64,000 bases of DNA, taken from contig NZ_SIXI01000004.1 of assembly GCF_004310865.1 (NCBI RefSeq), positions 186,001-250,000 of the forward strand, written 5' to 3'. Shown piece by piece: positions 1-10,019 of this stretch (position 1 is its first letter; each line of letters begins with the position of its first letter). Both the position numbers and the translations under genes were made by a program. This DNA is from Aquabacterium lacunae. GTDB lineage: Bacteria > Pseudomonadota > Gammaproteobacteria > Burkholderiales > Burkholderiaceae_C. The notes under the pieces were generated by a model. It saw only the letters and a program-made list of their open reading frames with translations, searched no databases and was not told the origin of the DNA.

Positions 1-340
1 GGGTGGTCTCGTCAAAGAAGCCGCTGAAGTCCTGGATCTTCTTCATGCCGCCGGCAGACCCCACCGGCTTGGGCATGATCTCGCCGTGTTCACGCGCCCC
101 TTCGTAGGAGTAGCCGATCTCAACACCCCAGCGGTGACCATCGCCAAAGTAGTTCTCAATCTTCCAATGATTGAACGCCACATTGACCATGATCTCTTTG
201 ATCCCGTAGCGGGCCAGATGCTCGATCAGGTACTCCATGACCGGCTTGCCCAGGATGGGCACCATCGGCTTGGGAATGTTTTTGGTCAGAGGACGCACCC
301 GTGTGCCTTGTCCGGCCGCCAGGATCATTGCTTTTGCCAT
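1..340 (-). CDS. NDP-sugar nucleotidyltransferase, N-terminal part (runs off the window)
   Basis: The minus-strand reading frame starts with ATG at 340 and stays open to the window edge, giving the first 113 residues. The N-terminus carries the sugar-nucleotide pyrophosphorylase signature AGQGTRVRPLTKNIPKPM (GxGTRxxPLT plus the K-P-M nucleotide-binding lysine). The enzyme family condenses a sugar-1-phosphate with an NTP to make an NDP-sugar. The fragment looks closest to mannose-1-phosphate guanylyltransferase-like or generic NDP-sugar synthases; substrate cannot be decided without the C-terminus. A guanylyltransferase would fit the context, because gmd and GDP-fucose synthase in this window both need GDP-mannose. 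It is divergent from the rhamnose operon. Confidence 0.8.
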   Translation of the reverse strand, partial: MAKAMILAAGQGTRVRPLTKNIPKPMVPILGKPVMEYLIEHLARYGIKEIMVNVAFNHWKIENYFGDGHRWGVEIGYSYEGAREHGEIMPKPVGSAGGMKKIQDFSGFFDETT

Positions 341-554
341 GTCAATCTCAACTCAAAATCAGAATGAAGACTCGCCAGACGGCGATGCGCAAGCCGCATG
401 ACCCACGCGCTCAGTCCTGTTTGTACACGTATCGGTCAGTCAGCATGCCACCAATGGGCGAGATACAACAACCCACTGCGCCCTGGATTCAGGGGGGCCC
501 CACGCGGGGAAACAACCGATAATTGGTTGGTATTCAGCATTGGCCGATCACATC
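341..554. other. Divergent intergenic region before the rhamnose operon
   Basis: This 214-bp gap separates the minus-strand nucleotidyltransferase from rfbB. The clearest element is a GATAAT hexamer at 518-523 that could be a -10 box for rfbB, but no convincing -35 lies 16-18 bp upstream. A TTG at 540 opens the rfbB frame 15 bp before the preferred ATG. I see no terminator or RNA gene. Confidence 0.3.
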
Positions 555-1640
555 ATGATTCTGATCACTGGAGGCGCCGGCTTCATCGGCGGCAACTTCG
601 TTCACCACTGGTTCGAGCGCCGTGAGCGCCTGGGCCTGCCTCGCGAGCAGGTCGTGGTGTTCGACAAGCTGACCTACGCAGGCAACCCGGCCACCATCCA
701 GGCCCAGATCGCCAGCGGTGACGCCATCCTGGTGCACGCCGACATCTGCGACCGCGATGCCGTGCGCAACGCACTGGCCACGCACAAGCCCCGCGCCGTG
801 CTGCACTTCGCCGCTGAAAGCCATGTGGACCGCTCCATCCACGGCCCTGGCGAATTCATCCAGACCAACATGGTCGGCACCTTCACCCTGCTGGAAGAAG
901 TGCGCGCCTACTGGGGCGCCATGGAGACCGCCGACAAGGCCGCCTTCCGCTTCCACCACGTCTCGACCGACGAGGTGTATGGCTCGCTGTCCGACACCGA
1001 CCCGGCCTTCAGCGAAACCACGGCCTACCAGCCCAACAGCCCCTACTCGGCCAGCAAGGCGGGCAGCGACCACCTGGTGCGCGCCTACCACCACACCTAT
1101 GGCCTGCCGGTGCTGACCACCAACTGCAGCAACAACTACGGCCCGTACCACTTTCCTGAAAAGCTGATCCCGCTGATGATCCTGAACGCGCTGGACGGCA
1201 AGCCCCTGCCCGTCTACGGCGACGGTCTGAACATCCGCGACTGGCTGTACGTGCGCGACCACTGCGAGGCCATCTGCCAGGTGCTGGAAAAGGGCACCCT
1301 GGGCGAGACCTACAACATCGGCGGCATCAACGAGATCAAGAACATCGATGTGGTGACCACCATCTGCCGCAAGCTCGATGAACTGCGCCCTCGCGCCGAT
1401 GGCGCCAAGTACGAAAGTCAGATCACCTACGTGACCGACCGCCCGGGCCACGACCGCCGCTACGCGATCGACCCGACCAAGGTGCAGCGTGACATCGGCT
1501 GGCGCCCCGCGCAGACCTTCGAAACCGGCATCGACCACACCGTGCGCTGGTACCTCGAGAACACCGAGTGGATCGACACCGTGCGCTCGGGCGCCTACCG
1601 CGACTGGATCTCCCGCAACTACGAGGGCCGTCAAGGCTGA
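555..1640 (+). CDS. rfbB: dTDP-glucose 4,6-dehydratase
   Basis: The product is 361 residues, normal for RmlB, which converts dTDP-glucose to dTDP-4-keto-6-deoxyglucose, the second step to dTDP-L-rhamnose. The N-terminus [15 protein letters not shown] is the Rossmann NAD site (GGxGFIG). The short-chain dehydrogenase catalytic lysine motif YSASK and the STDEVYG strand typical of RmlB are present. The frame is open from a TTG at 540, but the ATG at 555 puts the start exactly where RmlB proteins usually begin, so I chose it. It is the first gene of rfbBDAC; the next start lies 8 bp after its stop. Cytoplasmic. Confidence 0.95.
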   Translation: MILITGGAGFIGGNFVHHWFERRERLGLPREQVVVFDKLTYAGNPATIQAQIASGDAILVHADICDRDAVRNALATHKPRAVLHFAAESHVDRSIHGPGEFIQTNMVGTFTLLEEVRAYWGAMETADKAAFRFHHVSTDEVYGSLSDTDPAFSETTAYQPNSPYSASKAGSDHLVRAYHHTYGLPVLTTNCSNNYGPYHFPEKLIPLMILNALDGKPLPVYGDGLNIRDWLYVRDHCEAICQVLEKGTLGETYNIGGINEIKNIDVVTTICRKLDELRPRADGAKYESQITYVTDRPGHDRRYAIDPTKVQRDIGWRPAQTFETGIDHTVRWYLENTEWIDTVRSGAYRDWISRNYEGRQG

Positions 1641-1648
1641 GGCACCGC

Positions 1649-2533
1649 ATGAAGATCCTGCTGCTGGGCAAGGGCGGCCAGGTGGGCTGGGAGCTGCAAC
1701 GCGCCCTGGCCCCTCTGGGCGAGCTCATCGCCCATGACCTCGACACCGCTGACTTCACCCGCCCCGACCAGGTGGCGGCCCTGGCCCGCGACACACGCGC
1801 CGACGTGATCGTCAATGCCGCAGCCCACACCGCCGTGGACAAGGCCGAAAGCGAGCCCGACCTGGTGCGCCTGATCAACGCCACCACCCCCGCGGCGCTG
1901 GCCGCCGTGGCAGCCGAGCAAGGCAGCTGGCTGGTGCACTACAGCACCGACTACGTGTTCGACGGCTCAGGCAGCACCGCCCGCACCGAAGACGCGCCTG
2001 TGGCCCCCTTGAGCGTGTACGGCCAGACCAAGCTGGAAGGCGAGCAGGCCATCACGGCCAGCGGCTGCCAGCACCTGATCTTCCGCACCAGCTGGGTGTT
2101 TGGCGCACGTGGCGGCAACTTCGCCAAGACCATGCTGAAGCTGGCCGCAGAACGCGAGGCCCTGAAGGTGATCAACGACCAGGTGGGCGCACCCACCGGC
2201 GCTGACCTGCTGGCCGACATCACGGCCCACGCCCTGCGCACCGCACAGCAACGCCCCGAAGTCAGCGGCCTGTACCACCTGGTGGCTGGCGGCGAAACCA
2301 CCTGGTTCGACTACGCCCGCTTTGTCATCGAATGGGCACGCGCCCGCGGCGTGGCGGTGAAGGTGGCGCCTGACGCGATCGCGCCAGTGCCCACCACCGA
2401 GTACCCGACGCCGGCCAGGCGCCCACTGAACTCGCGCCTGAACACCAACAAACTTCAAGCCGCCTTCGGCCTGCGCCTGCCGCACTGGCAAGCGGGCGTC
2501 GAACGCATGCTGACCGAGCACCTGGGAGTCTGA
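1649..2533 (+). CDS. rfbD: dTDP-4-dehydrorhamnose reductase
   Basis: The 294-residue product reduces dTDP-4-keto-L-rhamnose to dTDP-L-rhamnose, the last step of the pathway. [17 protein letters not shown] is the RmlD Rossmann start (GxxGQxG), the STDYVFDG motif follows near residue 100, and [10 protein letters not shown] carries the catalytic Tyr-x-x-x-Lys. The open frame extends further upstream into rfbB, but that part is a shadow of rfbB; ATG 1649 is the family start. It sits between rfbB and rfbA with gaps of 8 and 4 bp, so co-transcription is near certain. Confidence 0.95.
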   Translation: MKILLLGKGGQVGWELQRALAPLGELIAHDLDTADFTRPDQVAALARDTRADVIVNAAAHTAVDKAESEPDLVRLINATTPAALAAVAAEQGSWLVHYSTDYVFDGSGSTARTEDAPVAPLSVYGQTKLEGEQAITASGCQHLIFRTSWVFGARGGNFAKTMLKLAAEREALKVINDQVGAPTGADLLADITAHALRTAQQRPEVSGLYHLVAGGETTWFDYARFVIEWARARGVAVKVAPDAIAPVPTTEYPTPARRPLNSRLNTNKLQAAFGLRLPHWQAGVERMLTEHLGV

Positions 2534-2537
2534 CACC

Positions 2538-3428
2538 ATGAGCACCAAGCGCCGCAAGGGCATCATCCTGGCCGGGGGCTCCGGCACCCGGCTGCACCCC
2601 GCCACCCTGGCCATCAGCAAGCAGCTGCTGCCGGTGTACGACAAGCCCATGGTGTATTACCCGCTCAGCACCCTGATGCTGGCCGGCATCCAGGACATCC
2701 TGGTGATCAGCACCCCGCAAGACACGCCGCGCTTTCAGGCCCTGCTGGGCGATGGCAGCCAATGGGGCCTGAACCTGAGCTACTGCGTGCAGCCCAGCCC
2801 CGACGGCCTGGCGCAAGCCTTCATCCTCGGCAAGCAGCACGTGGGCAACAACCCCTCGGCGCTGGTGCTGGGTGACAACATCTACTACGGCCACAACTTC
2901 CAGCAACTGCTGCACAACGCCGATGCACGCACCGATGGCGCCAGCGTGTTCGCCTACCACGTGCATGACCCCGAGCGCTATGGCGTGGTCGACTTCGACG
3001 CGGAGCAACGGGCGCTGAGCATCGAAGAAAAGCCTGCCCAGCCCAAGAGCAACTACGCGGTCACCGGCCTGTACTTCTACGACGAGCAGGTCTGCGACAT
3101 CGCCGCCAGCATCCAGCCCAGCCCACGCGGCGAGCTGGAGATCACCGACGTGAACGCTCGCTACCTGCAACAGGGCCAGCTCAGCGTCGAGATCATGGGC
3201 CGCGGCTACGCCTGGCTGGACACCGGCACCCACGACAGCCTGCTGGAAGCCGGCCAGTTCATCGCCACGCTGGAAAAGCGTCAGGGGCTGAAAGTGGCTT
3301 GCCTGGAAGAGATCGCCTACCGCTCGGGCTGGATCGGCGCCGAGCAGGTCGAGAAACTGGCCAAGCCCATGCTCAAGAACGGCTACGGCCAGTACCTGAT
3401 GAAGGTCATCAAGGAAAAGATCTTCTGA
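2538..3428 (+). CDS. rfbA: glucose-1-phosphate thymidylyltransferase
   Basis: The 296-residue protein is full length for the short RmlA family and makes dTDP-glucose from dTTP and glucose-1-phosphate, the entry step to dTDP-rhamnose. It has the nucleotide-binding signature [14 protein letters not shown], the [16 protein letters not shown] stretch, and the LGDNIYYG and [12 protein letters not shown] motifs of RmlA. The start follows the rfbD stop by 4 bp, and rfbC follows 7 bp later. Confidence 0.96.
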   Translation: MSTKRRKGIILAGGSGTRLHPATLAISKQLLPVYDKPMVYYPLSTLMLAGIQDILVISTPQDTPRFQALLGDGSQWGLNLSYCVQPSPDGLAQAFILGKQHVGNNPSALVLGDNIYYGHNFQQLLHNADARTDGASVFAYHVHDPERYGVVDFDAEQRALSIEEKPAQPKSNYAVTGLYFYDEQVCDIAASIQPSPRGELEITDVNARYLQQGQLSVEIMGRGYAWLDTGTHDSLLEAGQFIATLEKRQGLKVACLEEIAYRSGWIGAEQVEKLAKPMLKNGYGQYLMKVIKEKIF

Positions 3429-3435
3429 GGCCCGC

Positions 3436-3999
3436 ATGAAACTGATTCAAACCGCCATCCCCGACGTCGTGATCGTCGAGCCCAGCGTGTTCGGTGACGA
3501 CCGCGGCTGGTTCATGGAAAGCTTCAACGAGGCTCGGTTCCATGCCCAACTGCAGGCCCTGGGCCTGCCGGTGCCACGCCCGTTCGTGCAGGACAACCAT
3601 TCGTGCAGCCAGGCTGGGGTGCTGCGCGGCCTGCACTACCAGTTGCCCCCGCACCCGCAAGGCAAGCTGGTGCGCGTGGTCAAGGGCCGCGCCTTCGATG
3701 TCGCCGTCGACATCCGCAAGGACTCACCCACTTTCGGTCAATGGGTGGGTGTGGAGCTCACGGCCAGCAACCATCGCCAGCTGTGGATCCCAGAAGGCTT
3801 TGCGCACGGCTTCGTGTCCATGGAAGACGACACGCACTTCCTGTACAAGACCACCGATTACTACGCCAAAGAGTGCGAGCGCAGCATCGTCTGGAATGAC
3901 CCCGACATCGGCATCGAATGGCCGGCTTTTGGCGGCGAGCCCAAGCTCGCACCGAAGGATGCGCAAGCGCCGGGCGTGAAATCAGCGGATCTGTTCTGA
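3436..3999 (+). CDS. rfbC: dTDP-4-dehydrorhamnose 3,5-epimerase
   Basis: The 187-residue cupin enzyme epimerises dTDP-4-keto-6-deoxyglucose at C3 and C5. The RmlC hallmarks are visible: the DNHSCSQAGVLRGLHYQ stretch with the catalytic and active-site histidines, the FDVAVDIRKDSPTFG strand, and IPEGFAHGF. It closes the rfbBDAC operon; a glycosyltransferase gene begins 12 bp after its stop and is probably read from the same transcript. Confidence 0.96.
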   Translation: MKLIQTAIPDVVIVEPSVFGDDRGWFMESFNEARFHAQLQALGLPVPRPFVQDNHSCSQAGVLRGLHYQLPPHPQGKLVRVVKGRAFDVAVDIRKDSPTFGQWVGVELTASNHRQLWIPEGFAHGFVSMEDDTHFLYKTTDYYAKECERSIVWNDPDIGIEWPAFGGEPKLAPKDAQAPGVKSADLF

Positions 4000-4011
4000 A
4001 CCCCTGCGGTC

Positions 4012-5190
4012 ATGACCTCCAGACTGTCATTGCTGCATTGCATCGGCTCGATCAATCCTGCAACGGGTGGGCCGATCGAGGCCGTGCGACAACTCTCGGC
4101 AGTTCACCAGCGACAAGGTCACCACATCGAACTGGCCAGTCTGGACCCACCAGAGGCACCATGGGTCCATCAATCGCCCATCCAATGCCACGCATTGGGC
4201 CCAGGGCTGTTGGGCAATTTCGGGTTTTCGCCGCGATACCAACGGTGGATCGAGGGCAATGCATCCCGATTTGATGCGGTGATCGTGCATGGCTTGTGGC
4301 AGTACCACGGCGTCGGCGTCAGGCAGGGCCTGCGTCGGCACCGGACACCGTACTTTGTCTATCCGCATGGCATGCTCGACCCCTGGTTCAAGCGCACCTA
4401 CCCCTTCAAGCACCTCAAAAAGTGGCTGTTCTGGCCATGGGGGGAGTACCGCGTGCTGCGCGACGCGAATGGCGTGTTGTTCACCTGCGAGCAAGAAGCC
4501 CGACTCGCAGCGCAATCTTTCTGCCTGTACAGCACCCATGATCAAGTGGTGAGTTTCGGCACGGCCCCGCCACCAGCAGAGGCACGCCAACAGGCCTTGG
4601 CATTTGAGACGCGCTTTCCTGCTGCACAGGGCACCAGACGGCTGCTGTTTCTGGGGCGCGTGCATGAAAAGAAGGGGGTGGATCTGCTGTTGAAGGCCTG
4701 GGCACAGGTGGCACGCACCCACCCGCAAGCCCTGGCCTGCAGCCAGTTGGTGATGGCCGGGCCCGCCGATGACGCCTACGGGCAAGCCATGAAGGCTCTG
4801 GCCGTCGACCTGGGCATTGCAAGCCAAGTGGTCTGGACCGGCATGCTCTCGGGTGACGAAAAATGGGGGGCCTATCGCTGTTCAGACGCCTTCGTCCTTG
4901 CGTCGCATCAAGAGAACTTCGGGATATCGGTGGTCGAAGCATTGGCCTGCGCAAAACCTGTTCTGATCAGCCGGCAAGTCAACATCTGGCGTGAAATCGA
5001 TGCTGCGCAGGCCGGCTGGATGGTGGACGACGACATTGGCAGCGTCGCGGCCGGGCTGGGCCAATGGGCCCAAAGCACCTCCACGGAGCGCGCTCAAATG
5101 GGCGATCGCGCCGTCGCTTTGTTTCAGCAACGCTTCCACATCGAAGCGGCAGCAAAGTCCTTGCTGGATGCGCTTTCAGCGCGCGCCTGA
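4012..5190 (+). CDS. Glycosyltransferase family 4 protein
   Basis: The 392-residue protein is a GT-B fold glycosyltransferase of the GT4 type, expected to add a sugar from a nucleotide donor to the growing lipid-linked EPS unit at the inner membrane. The C-terminal donor-binding half shows LLFLGRVHEKKGVDLLLKAW (lysine/arginine phosphate contact) and the EX7E-like stretch HQENFGISVVEALACAKPV. The N-terminal half has VYPHGMLDPWF, common in WbpX/EpsF-like transferases. Donor and linkage cannot be read from sequence; its place right after rfbC suggests, without proving, a rhamnosyltransferase. The 3' end overlaps the convergent flippase gene by 15 bp. Confidence 0.88.
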   Translation: MTSRLSLLHCIGSINPATGGPIEAVRQLSAVHQRQGHHIELASLDPPEAPWVHQSPIQCHALGPGLLGNFGFSPRYQRWIEGNASRFDAVIVHGLWQYHGVGVRQGLRRHRTPYFVYPHGMLDPWFKRTYPFKHLKKWLFWPWGEYRVLRDANGVLFTCEQEARLAAQSFCLYSTHDQVVSFGTAPPPAEARQQALAFETRFPAAQGTRRLLFLGRVHEKKGVDLLLKAWAQVARTHPQALACSQLVMAGPADDAYGQAMKALAVDLGIASQVVWTGMLSGDEKWGAYRCSDAFVLASHQENFGISVVEALACAKPVLISRQVNIWREIDAAQAGWMVDDDIGSVAAGLGQWAQSTSTERAQMGDRAVALFQQRFHIEAAAKSLLDALSARA

Positions 5191-6489
5191 CCCCAGCATC
5201 TGCGACAGATCCAGTCGGCGATCACGCCACAACAGGATGAGCAGGCCCGACAGGGTCACACCTGCCGAAGCCATCACCATCCAGACCAACTCACCGGTGC
5301 TTTGACCCGTGATGTACAAGCCGCACACGGCAAAGCCCACCACCATCAACTGAAACATCGCATCAAAGGCGTGACGGTTGTTGGAAGAACTCAGGCACAC
5401 ACGGTGGCGCATCATGGATTCGAACAAGGCTTCCAGCACGAGACACACAAAGATCCAGTGAAAGCCGATCACAGTCTGCTTCACCCACCAGTTCAGGAAG
5501 GGCTCGCCGAGCCACCAGCCGCCCACGGCTGCCAGGGAAAACAGGCCGATGATCGCCCACTGTCCCTTGCGATACAGCCGTTCAATCAACCCATGCTGAC
5601 CGTTGGCGGCCATCCGGGTGTACTCGGTGAACAGCGAATAGCTCATTTGAGAGCTCAGCTGCAAAGGAAGCCTGGCCAAGGTGCGAATGGTCGAGTACGC
5701 CACCACCGCGGTCAGACCAGCCGTCGGCGCCAGGATCAGCAGAGGCACCTGCATGGACACAAAAATGATGAGCGGGCTCAAGGCATGCGTCACGGATGGC
5801 AGCCACAGGTGCTTGAATGGCTCACGGTCGCGCCAGTGCCCACGAAACAGTGTGGGCGTCAAACGTCGGGCTTGCACCGCCAGAGCCAGCATCATGAGCA
5901 CACGTGCCGCCACCAGCCCGCCGGCCATCCAGACGAACTGATTGGTTCGGATCAAGGCCAACAGCAGCATCAGCTCCAGAATGCGGGCGGCCAGATACAA
6001 CCATTGGTTCTGGTCGAAGCGGCCAGCGATCTTGAAACTGGCCACCAGCAACTCTGAAGGAAAACCCAGGATGATGTACAGGCACAGTACAAACAAGGTG
6101 GCATGAAACTCCAGGTCTCCTTGCGTGGCATGGTGCCAGGCAATCAGCGATGCCGACAACACCAGGACCAGCAACATCAGCGCCACCACCACGCGGCAGC
6201 CTGTGCGCAGCAAACGCGCAGCCTGCTCAACACGGCCCTCGACATGATGGCGATAGATCTCTGTGGAGAAGGCTGATGAGATCCCCATGTCCAGCATGAC
6301 CAGCGACGTGGGAATCGAAAACAGGTAAAGCCACTGGCCGTACCGTTCGGTGCCCAGCGCTGACACAAACAAGGGCGGAATGAGAAAACTGATCAACAAC
6401 GACATCACGTTGTTGAGCAAGCCAATCGAAAACACTCGGCGTATCCGCTGACGTGTCGCCCCGACTTCGGACGATGCTGGAAGCGTCAT
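5176..6489 (-). CDS. Polysaccharide flippase-like membrane protein (Wzx/MOP superfamily)
   Basis: The 437-residue protein is polytopic. Its N-terminus (IGLLNNVMSLLISFLIPPLF, then ALGTERYGQWLYLFSIPTSL) is the usual first helices of oligosaccharide flippases, with the small loop containing YG-WL. About 12 hydrophobic segments are apparent along its length. The family moves lipid-linked repeat units from the cytoplasmic to the periplasmic face. It is the last gene of the long minus-strand EPS run and starts 9 bp after the WcaI-like gene. A second, dissimilar flippase lies at 23435-24751, so the region carries two. Confidence 0.83.
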   Translation of the reverse strand: MTLPASSEVGATRQRIRRVFSIGLLNNVMSLLISFLIPPLFVSALGTERYGQWLYLFSIPTSLVMLDMGISSAFSTEIYRHHVEGRVEQAARLLRTGCRVVVALMLLVLVLSASLIAWHHATQGDLEFHATLFVLCLYIILGFPSELLVASFKIAGRFDQNQWLYLAARILELMLLLALIRTNQFVWMAGGLVAARVLMMLALAVQARRLTPTLFRGHWRDREPFKHLWLPSVTHALSPLIIFVSMQVPLLILAPTAGLTAVVAYSTIRTLARLPLQLSSQMSYSLFTEYTRMAANGQHGLIERLYRKGQWAIIGLFSLAAVGGWWLGEPFLNWWVKQTVIGFHWIFVCLVLEALFESMMRHRVCLSSSNNRHAFDAMFQLMVVGFAVCGLYITGQSTGELVWMVMASAGVTLSGLLILLWRDRRLDLSQMLGSGAR

Positions 6490-6498
6490 GAGATCCTG

Positions 6499-7746
6499 TC
6501 AGTGGCGGGCTCTGGACACCGTCAACTCGGGCAGAAGATCTGCACAGTCTTCCTCGAACTGACGCAGCACTCCCTCTTTGGACAGATTTTCTTCGGCGTA
6601 GCGTCGCCCTTGCCCACCAAGTGCCCGGCTGTCCTCGGGAGAATCGAGCAGACCACAAATGGCCGCAGCCAATGCGCGTGCGTCCTCTGGCGGGGTGACC
6701 ACACCGCAGTCTGCGACCACGCGTGCCAGCTCTGTGCCCTGACGACAGGTGGCGATCACAGGACGCCCACTGGCCAGCATGCCCGTGAGCTTGGACGGCA
6801 ACACGAGGTCTGCCGCTTCAGGGCTTTGGGTCAAGAGGTGGACATCGGCCAAACCCAGCCATTCACCCAGCCGCTCGGCAGGCTGCAGCGGCATGAATCG
6901 CACATTGGGCAGTCCCTCACACGCCTGCTGCAGGTCGTGCTTGACGACGCCCTCACCCCCGATCACAAACAAGATGTCTTTTCGTTCGACCAGCAGTCGG
7001 GCGGCACGTGGGATGACATCGAGTCCTTGTTTGCCGCCCAGCGTGCCAGAAAACAGCACCACCCGCATCGTGTCTGGCAGACCCAGCTCCTCGCGGTAGG
7101 CACTGGCCCTTTGCAGCACTTGCACCTGTGAGATGTCGACCCAATTCACGAATGACCGGATCTTGCCTGGCGCCACCTTTTTGGCGCGCAAACTCTCCAG
7201 CATCGGACTTGAGATGGAAGACACGACATCGAATCGACGCATCAGCAAAGACTCCATCCGGCAGACCAAGCTGCGCGCCCAACGTCCGGTCAAAAGCCCA
7301 AGGCTGAACGCCACGTCGACTTCGAAATCCTGCACATGCAGCCAAGCCTTGGCCCCGCTCAATCGGGCGACCATCCAGGCGGCCGGCGCATTGACCAGTG
7401 CAGGCGCGACACACACCACCACATCCGGCTTCCAGAACAGCTGCGCCAGGGCCACCGGGAATGAGGTCACCGCGAACGACAGAAGGTGCAGCAAGCGCGA
7501 ACGCCCCGACAGCTCTCGTGGCACCCAGAGAGGGGCCCGCCAGACATCGACGCCCCGCCAGTCTTCGCGGCGATAAACGGGGGCCTCGTAGCCTTCGGCG
7601 AGCTGCCAGTTCGGGTAATAAGGGGGCGCACAGATCACCCGAACCTCATGCCCCTGCTCGACCAGCCAGCGGGCCATTTCACCAGAGTATTTGCCGACAC
7701 CCGTCGGATCCGGTGCAAAGCTGATGGAGTACAGGAGGATCTTCAC
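6499..7746 (-). CDS. WcaI-like glycosyltransferase
   Basis: The frame is open to 7866, but the family start is the GTG at 7746 (VKILLYSISFAPDPTGVGKY), preceded by AGGAG 7 bp upstream; this gives 415 residues. The protein matches the WcaI/GT4 family of colanic-acid type loci: LVEQGHEVRVICAPPYYPNW near residue 35, FSGTLGGKQGLDVIPRAARL as start of the donor domain, and LPSKLTGMLASGRPVIA in the C-terminal nucleotide-sugar site. It presumably transfers a sugar (fucose in colanic acid) to the lipid-linked intermediate at the inner membrane. It lies between the acetyltransferase and the flippase; the 189-bp gap upstream (7747-7935) holds no gene or obvious signal. Confidence 0.87.
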   Translation of the reverse strand: MKILLYSISFAPDPTGVGKYSGEMARWLVEQGHEVRVICAPPYYPNWQLAEGYEAPVYRREDWRGVDVWRAPLWVPRELSGRSRLLHLLSFAVTSFPVALAQLFWKPDVVVCVAPALVNAPAAWMVARLSGAKAWLHVQDFEVDVAFSLGLLTGRWARSLVCRMESLLMRRFDVVSSISSPMLESLRAKKVAPGKIRSFVNWVDISQVQVLQRASAYREELGLPDTMRVVLFSGTLGGKQGLDVIPRAARLLVERKDILFVIGGEGVVKHDLQQACEGLPNVRFMPLQPAERLGEWLGLADVHLLTQSPEAADLVLPSKLTGMLASGRPVIATCRQGTELARVVADCGVVTPPEDARALAAAICGLLDSPEDSRALGGQGRRYAEENLSKEGVLRQFEEDCADLLPELTVSRARH

Positions 7747-7935
7747 CCTGCAGCTCCTGCTCGTTGTGCAGCTGAATGGCGCGCAATCACGGACGTCCCC
7801 AATGGATGGAGTGGTTGTTGGATGTGGACAGGTCCAGCCATGACGCACCTTCAAGAGGCCAGGCAAGACTCAAGCCCCCACGGTTGGAGCACCGAGGGCA
7901 CGTCAAGGTTTCACGCGCAAAAGCAACCATCTGTA

Positions 7936-8502
7936 TCAAGCTGCCCCCCCAGGAGCCTTCATGCGCCGTGCGCGCAAAGGCTGACACGGGTTGCCCGCAT
8001 ACACGGTCCAAGGCGCCCGCAAAGATTTGCCGACCACCGATCGGGCACCCACCACGCAACCGTCCGGGATGGTCACGCCAGGACAAACGAACACCCCTGC
8101 GGCCAGCCAGCATTCGCGGCCGATCCGGATGGGCGCGTGGGTGAGCGGAAAGTGCGGGTCTTCGAAATCGTGGGAGCCTGTTGACAGATAGCAGTTTTGG
8201 GAGACCACGCTCATGGTCTGTACATGCAGCATCGAGAAGTTGTAGAGCTCCGCATCACGGCCGACAGCCACGTGATCTTCGAGCACCAGGTTCCAGGGCA
8301 TCAGCACGCGAACGCCCGGCATGATCAGACAGGACTTGCCAATGCGAGCCCCCATCAACCTCAGGGCCCAGACGCGCAAAGGGCTGAACCACTTGGGCCA
8401 GAAACGCACCAAGGGTTCCAGCCCATACGTCCAGATCACCCGCCTGACCAGCACAGAGACAGGCCAGTGGGTCTTGCTTTTGCTCAGATCAGTCTGAGTC
8501 AC
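7936..8502 (-). CDS. WcaF-like acyltransferase (hexapeptide repeat)
   Basis: The protein shows the left-handed beta-helix of hexapeptide acetyltransferases: IGKSCLIMPGVRVLMPWNL, then VAVGRDAELYNF and the VCPGVTIPDGCVVGARSVVG coil. A STGSHDF loop supplies the likely catalytic histidine. Such enzymes O-acetylate EPS sugars using acetyl-CoA. I chose GTG 8502 as start: it overlaps the stop of the upstream gene as GTGA and has GGGGGAG just before it, giving 188 residues. An ATG at 8556 in the same frame would cause a 58-bp overlap. Confidence 0.88.
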   Translation of the reverse strand: MTQTDLSKSKTHWPVSVLVRRVIWTYGLEPLVRFWPKWFSPLRVWALRLMGARIGKSCLIMPGVRVLMPWNLVLEDHVAVGRDAELYNFSMLHVQTMSVVSQNCYLSTGSHDFEDPHFPLTHAPIRIGRECWLAAGVFVCPGVTIPDGCVVGARSVVGKSLRAPWTVYAGNPCQPLRARRMKAPGGAA

Positions 8503-10019
8503 TGAGACTCCCCCGCTTGATTCTGTGTCTTGACCATCGCCCGATGCCGCGTCCACGGTCGGGATTCATGCCATTGGACCAGCCACTGCACACTCCACGC
8601 AATCAGAAGAAGCACCGAGATATTGCGAATGAGCACGAAGCTTGAGGTCATGGAGCCCTCGACCTGGAGCAGGTTCTCCATGGTGGCAAAACATGCCAGC
8701 AGCCGCACCACGGGGGGCATGCCGGCGAGCAAGCGGTTGAACAGCGCGAACAGGCCGAGTGTCAGGGCCACATACAAGACCACCCCTGGCCACAGGAAAT
8801 CGCACAGCCCAGCACTGATCAGGGAGTTGGCGCCGTCCCAAAACGGCATCGCGAGATGCGCATTGCAGGCGTATTCCTCGGTTCCCACCTCCGCCATGAT
8901 TCGCCATTTGCCCGGCCAGATCACTGTGGGCACTGACGATGCCAGATTGAACTCCAGCAACTCGCCCCACATGGGTGGACGGGTCTGCAACTTCTCGACC
9001 AGTTCACCCAAGTAACCGAGGATGAAGGTGCGCGTCGCTTCGTTTTCAGCCGTTGCCTCCATCAACCCTGTCCGTTCGGCGTTCTTCAGAATGTCCACGG
9101 CACCGTTCCAGCGCTCTGACAACGTCGGATTGGGTCCGAGGGTGTACCCCGAGATGCGCATGGCCATGTAGGCCCGTGACGCACCAAAGAAGCAGGCGAC
9201 CATGACCACCAGGCCCACCAACGTTCGCAAAGTCAACAGGCCCTTCAGACCTCGCGCGCCCAGAAAGCCGATCAAGCCCACAAGCACCCCGTACATGAAA
9301 ATGCGGCGCCCCTGAATGAACAACATGACACCGATCAGCACCGCCGCAGCGATCACGAGCCAGCGGATGCCCCTGCGCTGCTCACGGGCAAACACATAAC
9401 CACTCATGCCCAGCACGCCGGCCAGGCTGGCCGACAGCACAGCCCCCAGTGCAGACACCCGGGCGGACCCTTCTTCGCTGCCCATGCCACCCTGGAATCC
9501 GATGCGGCCTGCCGCAAACGCCACCACACCGGCGAAGGTCACCAGCAACATCAGGATCAGCGCCACCTTGCGATCCAGAGGGGAAATCTCGAGCCTGGGC
9601 AAGAGCTTGTGGGTGTCGATCCGCCCCACGATCAGCAAACCAGCCGTCAGGAGCATCACCCCCCCCAAAGCCACGGCCACAGATGCCTGTGACGCAAACG
9701 TCACGGCCAGCCAGCTGGTGCCGTGGTCGTAGCCTCGCATCAGCGAATTGAACGAGCCAAAACCATAACCCAGAGACAAACTGACCGCATAGACACTCCA
9801 GGGGGTGGAAAAGCTGCGGTCCATGACCATGGCCAGCAAGCCACCAAAGCCGACCATCGACGCCAGGAATGTACCCACCCACAAGGCATGCGAGGCCTGT
9901 GACATCGTCAGCGTCCAGAACGCCGCGATGAAGGCCAGGCCACTCAGGACCAAGGGCAGACTTGCCAGACGACCGGATGCGTCAGGCATGGCCGAATCGA
10001 TGGGATGGACAACGGTCAT
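8499..10019 (-). CDS. Polytopic membrane protein, candidate EPS polymerase
   Basis: From ATG 10019 the product is 506 residues with many hydrophobic segments and a long hydrophilic loop around residues 290-390 (roughly LSERWNGAVDILKN to PGKWRIMAEVG). That layout is typical of Wzy/O-antigen ligase type proteins, which polymerise repeat units in the periplasm. No strong family motif was recognised, so the call rests on topology and on position between glycosyltransferase and acetyltransferase genes. The start overlaps the stop of the double glycosyltransferase as ATGA, which indicates translational coupling. Confidence 0.65.
   Translation of the reverse strand: MTVVHPIDSAMPDASGRLASLPLVLSGLAFIAAFWTLTMSQASHALWVGTFLASMVGFGGLLAMVMDRSFSTPWSVYAVSLSLGYGFGSFNSLMRGYDHGTSWLAVTFASQASVAVALGGVMLLTAGLLIVGRIDTHKLLPRLEISPLDRKVALILMLLVTFAGVVAFAAGRIGFQGGMGSEEGSARVSALGAVLSASLAGVLGMSGYVFAREQRRGIRWLVIAAAVLIGVMLFIQGRRIFMYGVLVGLIGFLGARGLKGLLTLRTLVGLVVMVACFFGASRAYMAMRISGYTLGPNPTLSERWNGAVDILKNAERTGLMEATAENEATRTFILGYLGELVEKLQTRPPMWGELLEFNLASSVPTVIWPGKWRIMAEVGTEEYACNAHLAMPFWDGANSLISAGLCDFLWPGVVLYVALTLGLFALFNRLLAGMPPVVRLLACFATMENLLQVEGSMTSSFVLIRNISVLLLIAWSVQWLVQWHESRPWTRHRAMVKTQNQAGESQ

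Noticed and set aside
535-550. GG-N10-GC arrangement near rfbB as a sigma-54 site
   Set aside because: Only 7 of 12 consensus positions match and the start would lie within a few bases of the rfbB ATG.
540-554. TTG start for rfbB
   Set aside because: Adds five residues before the normal family start; ATG 555 fits better.
534-1634. A minus-strand frame of the same length as rfbB
   Set aside because: Exact antisense shadow of rfbB.
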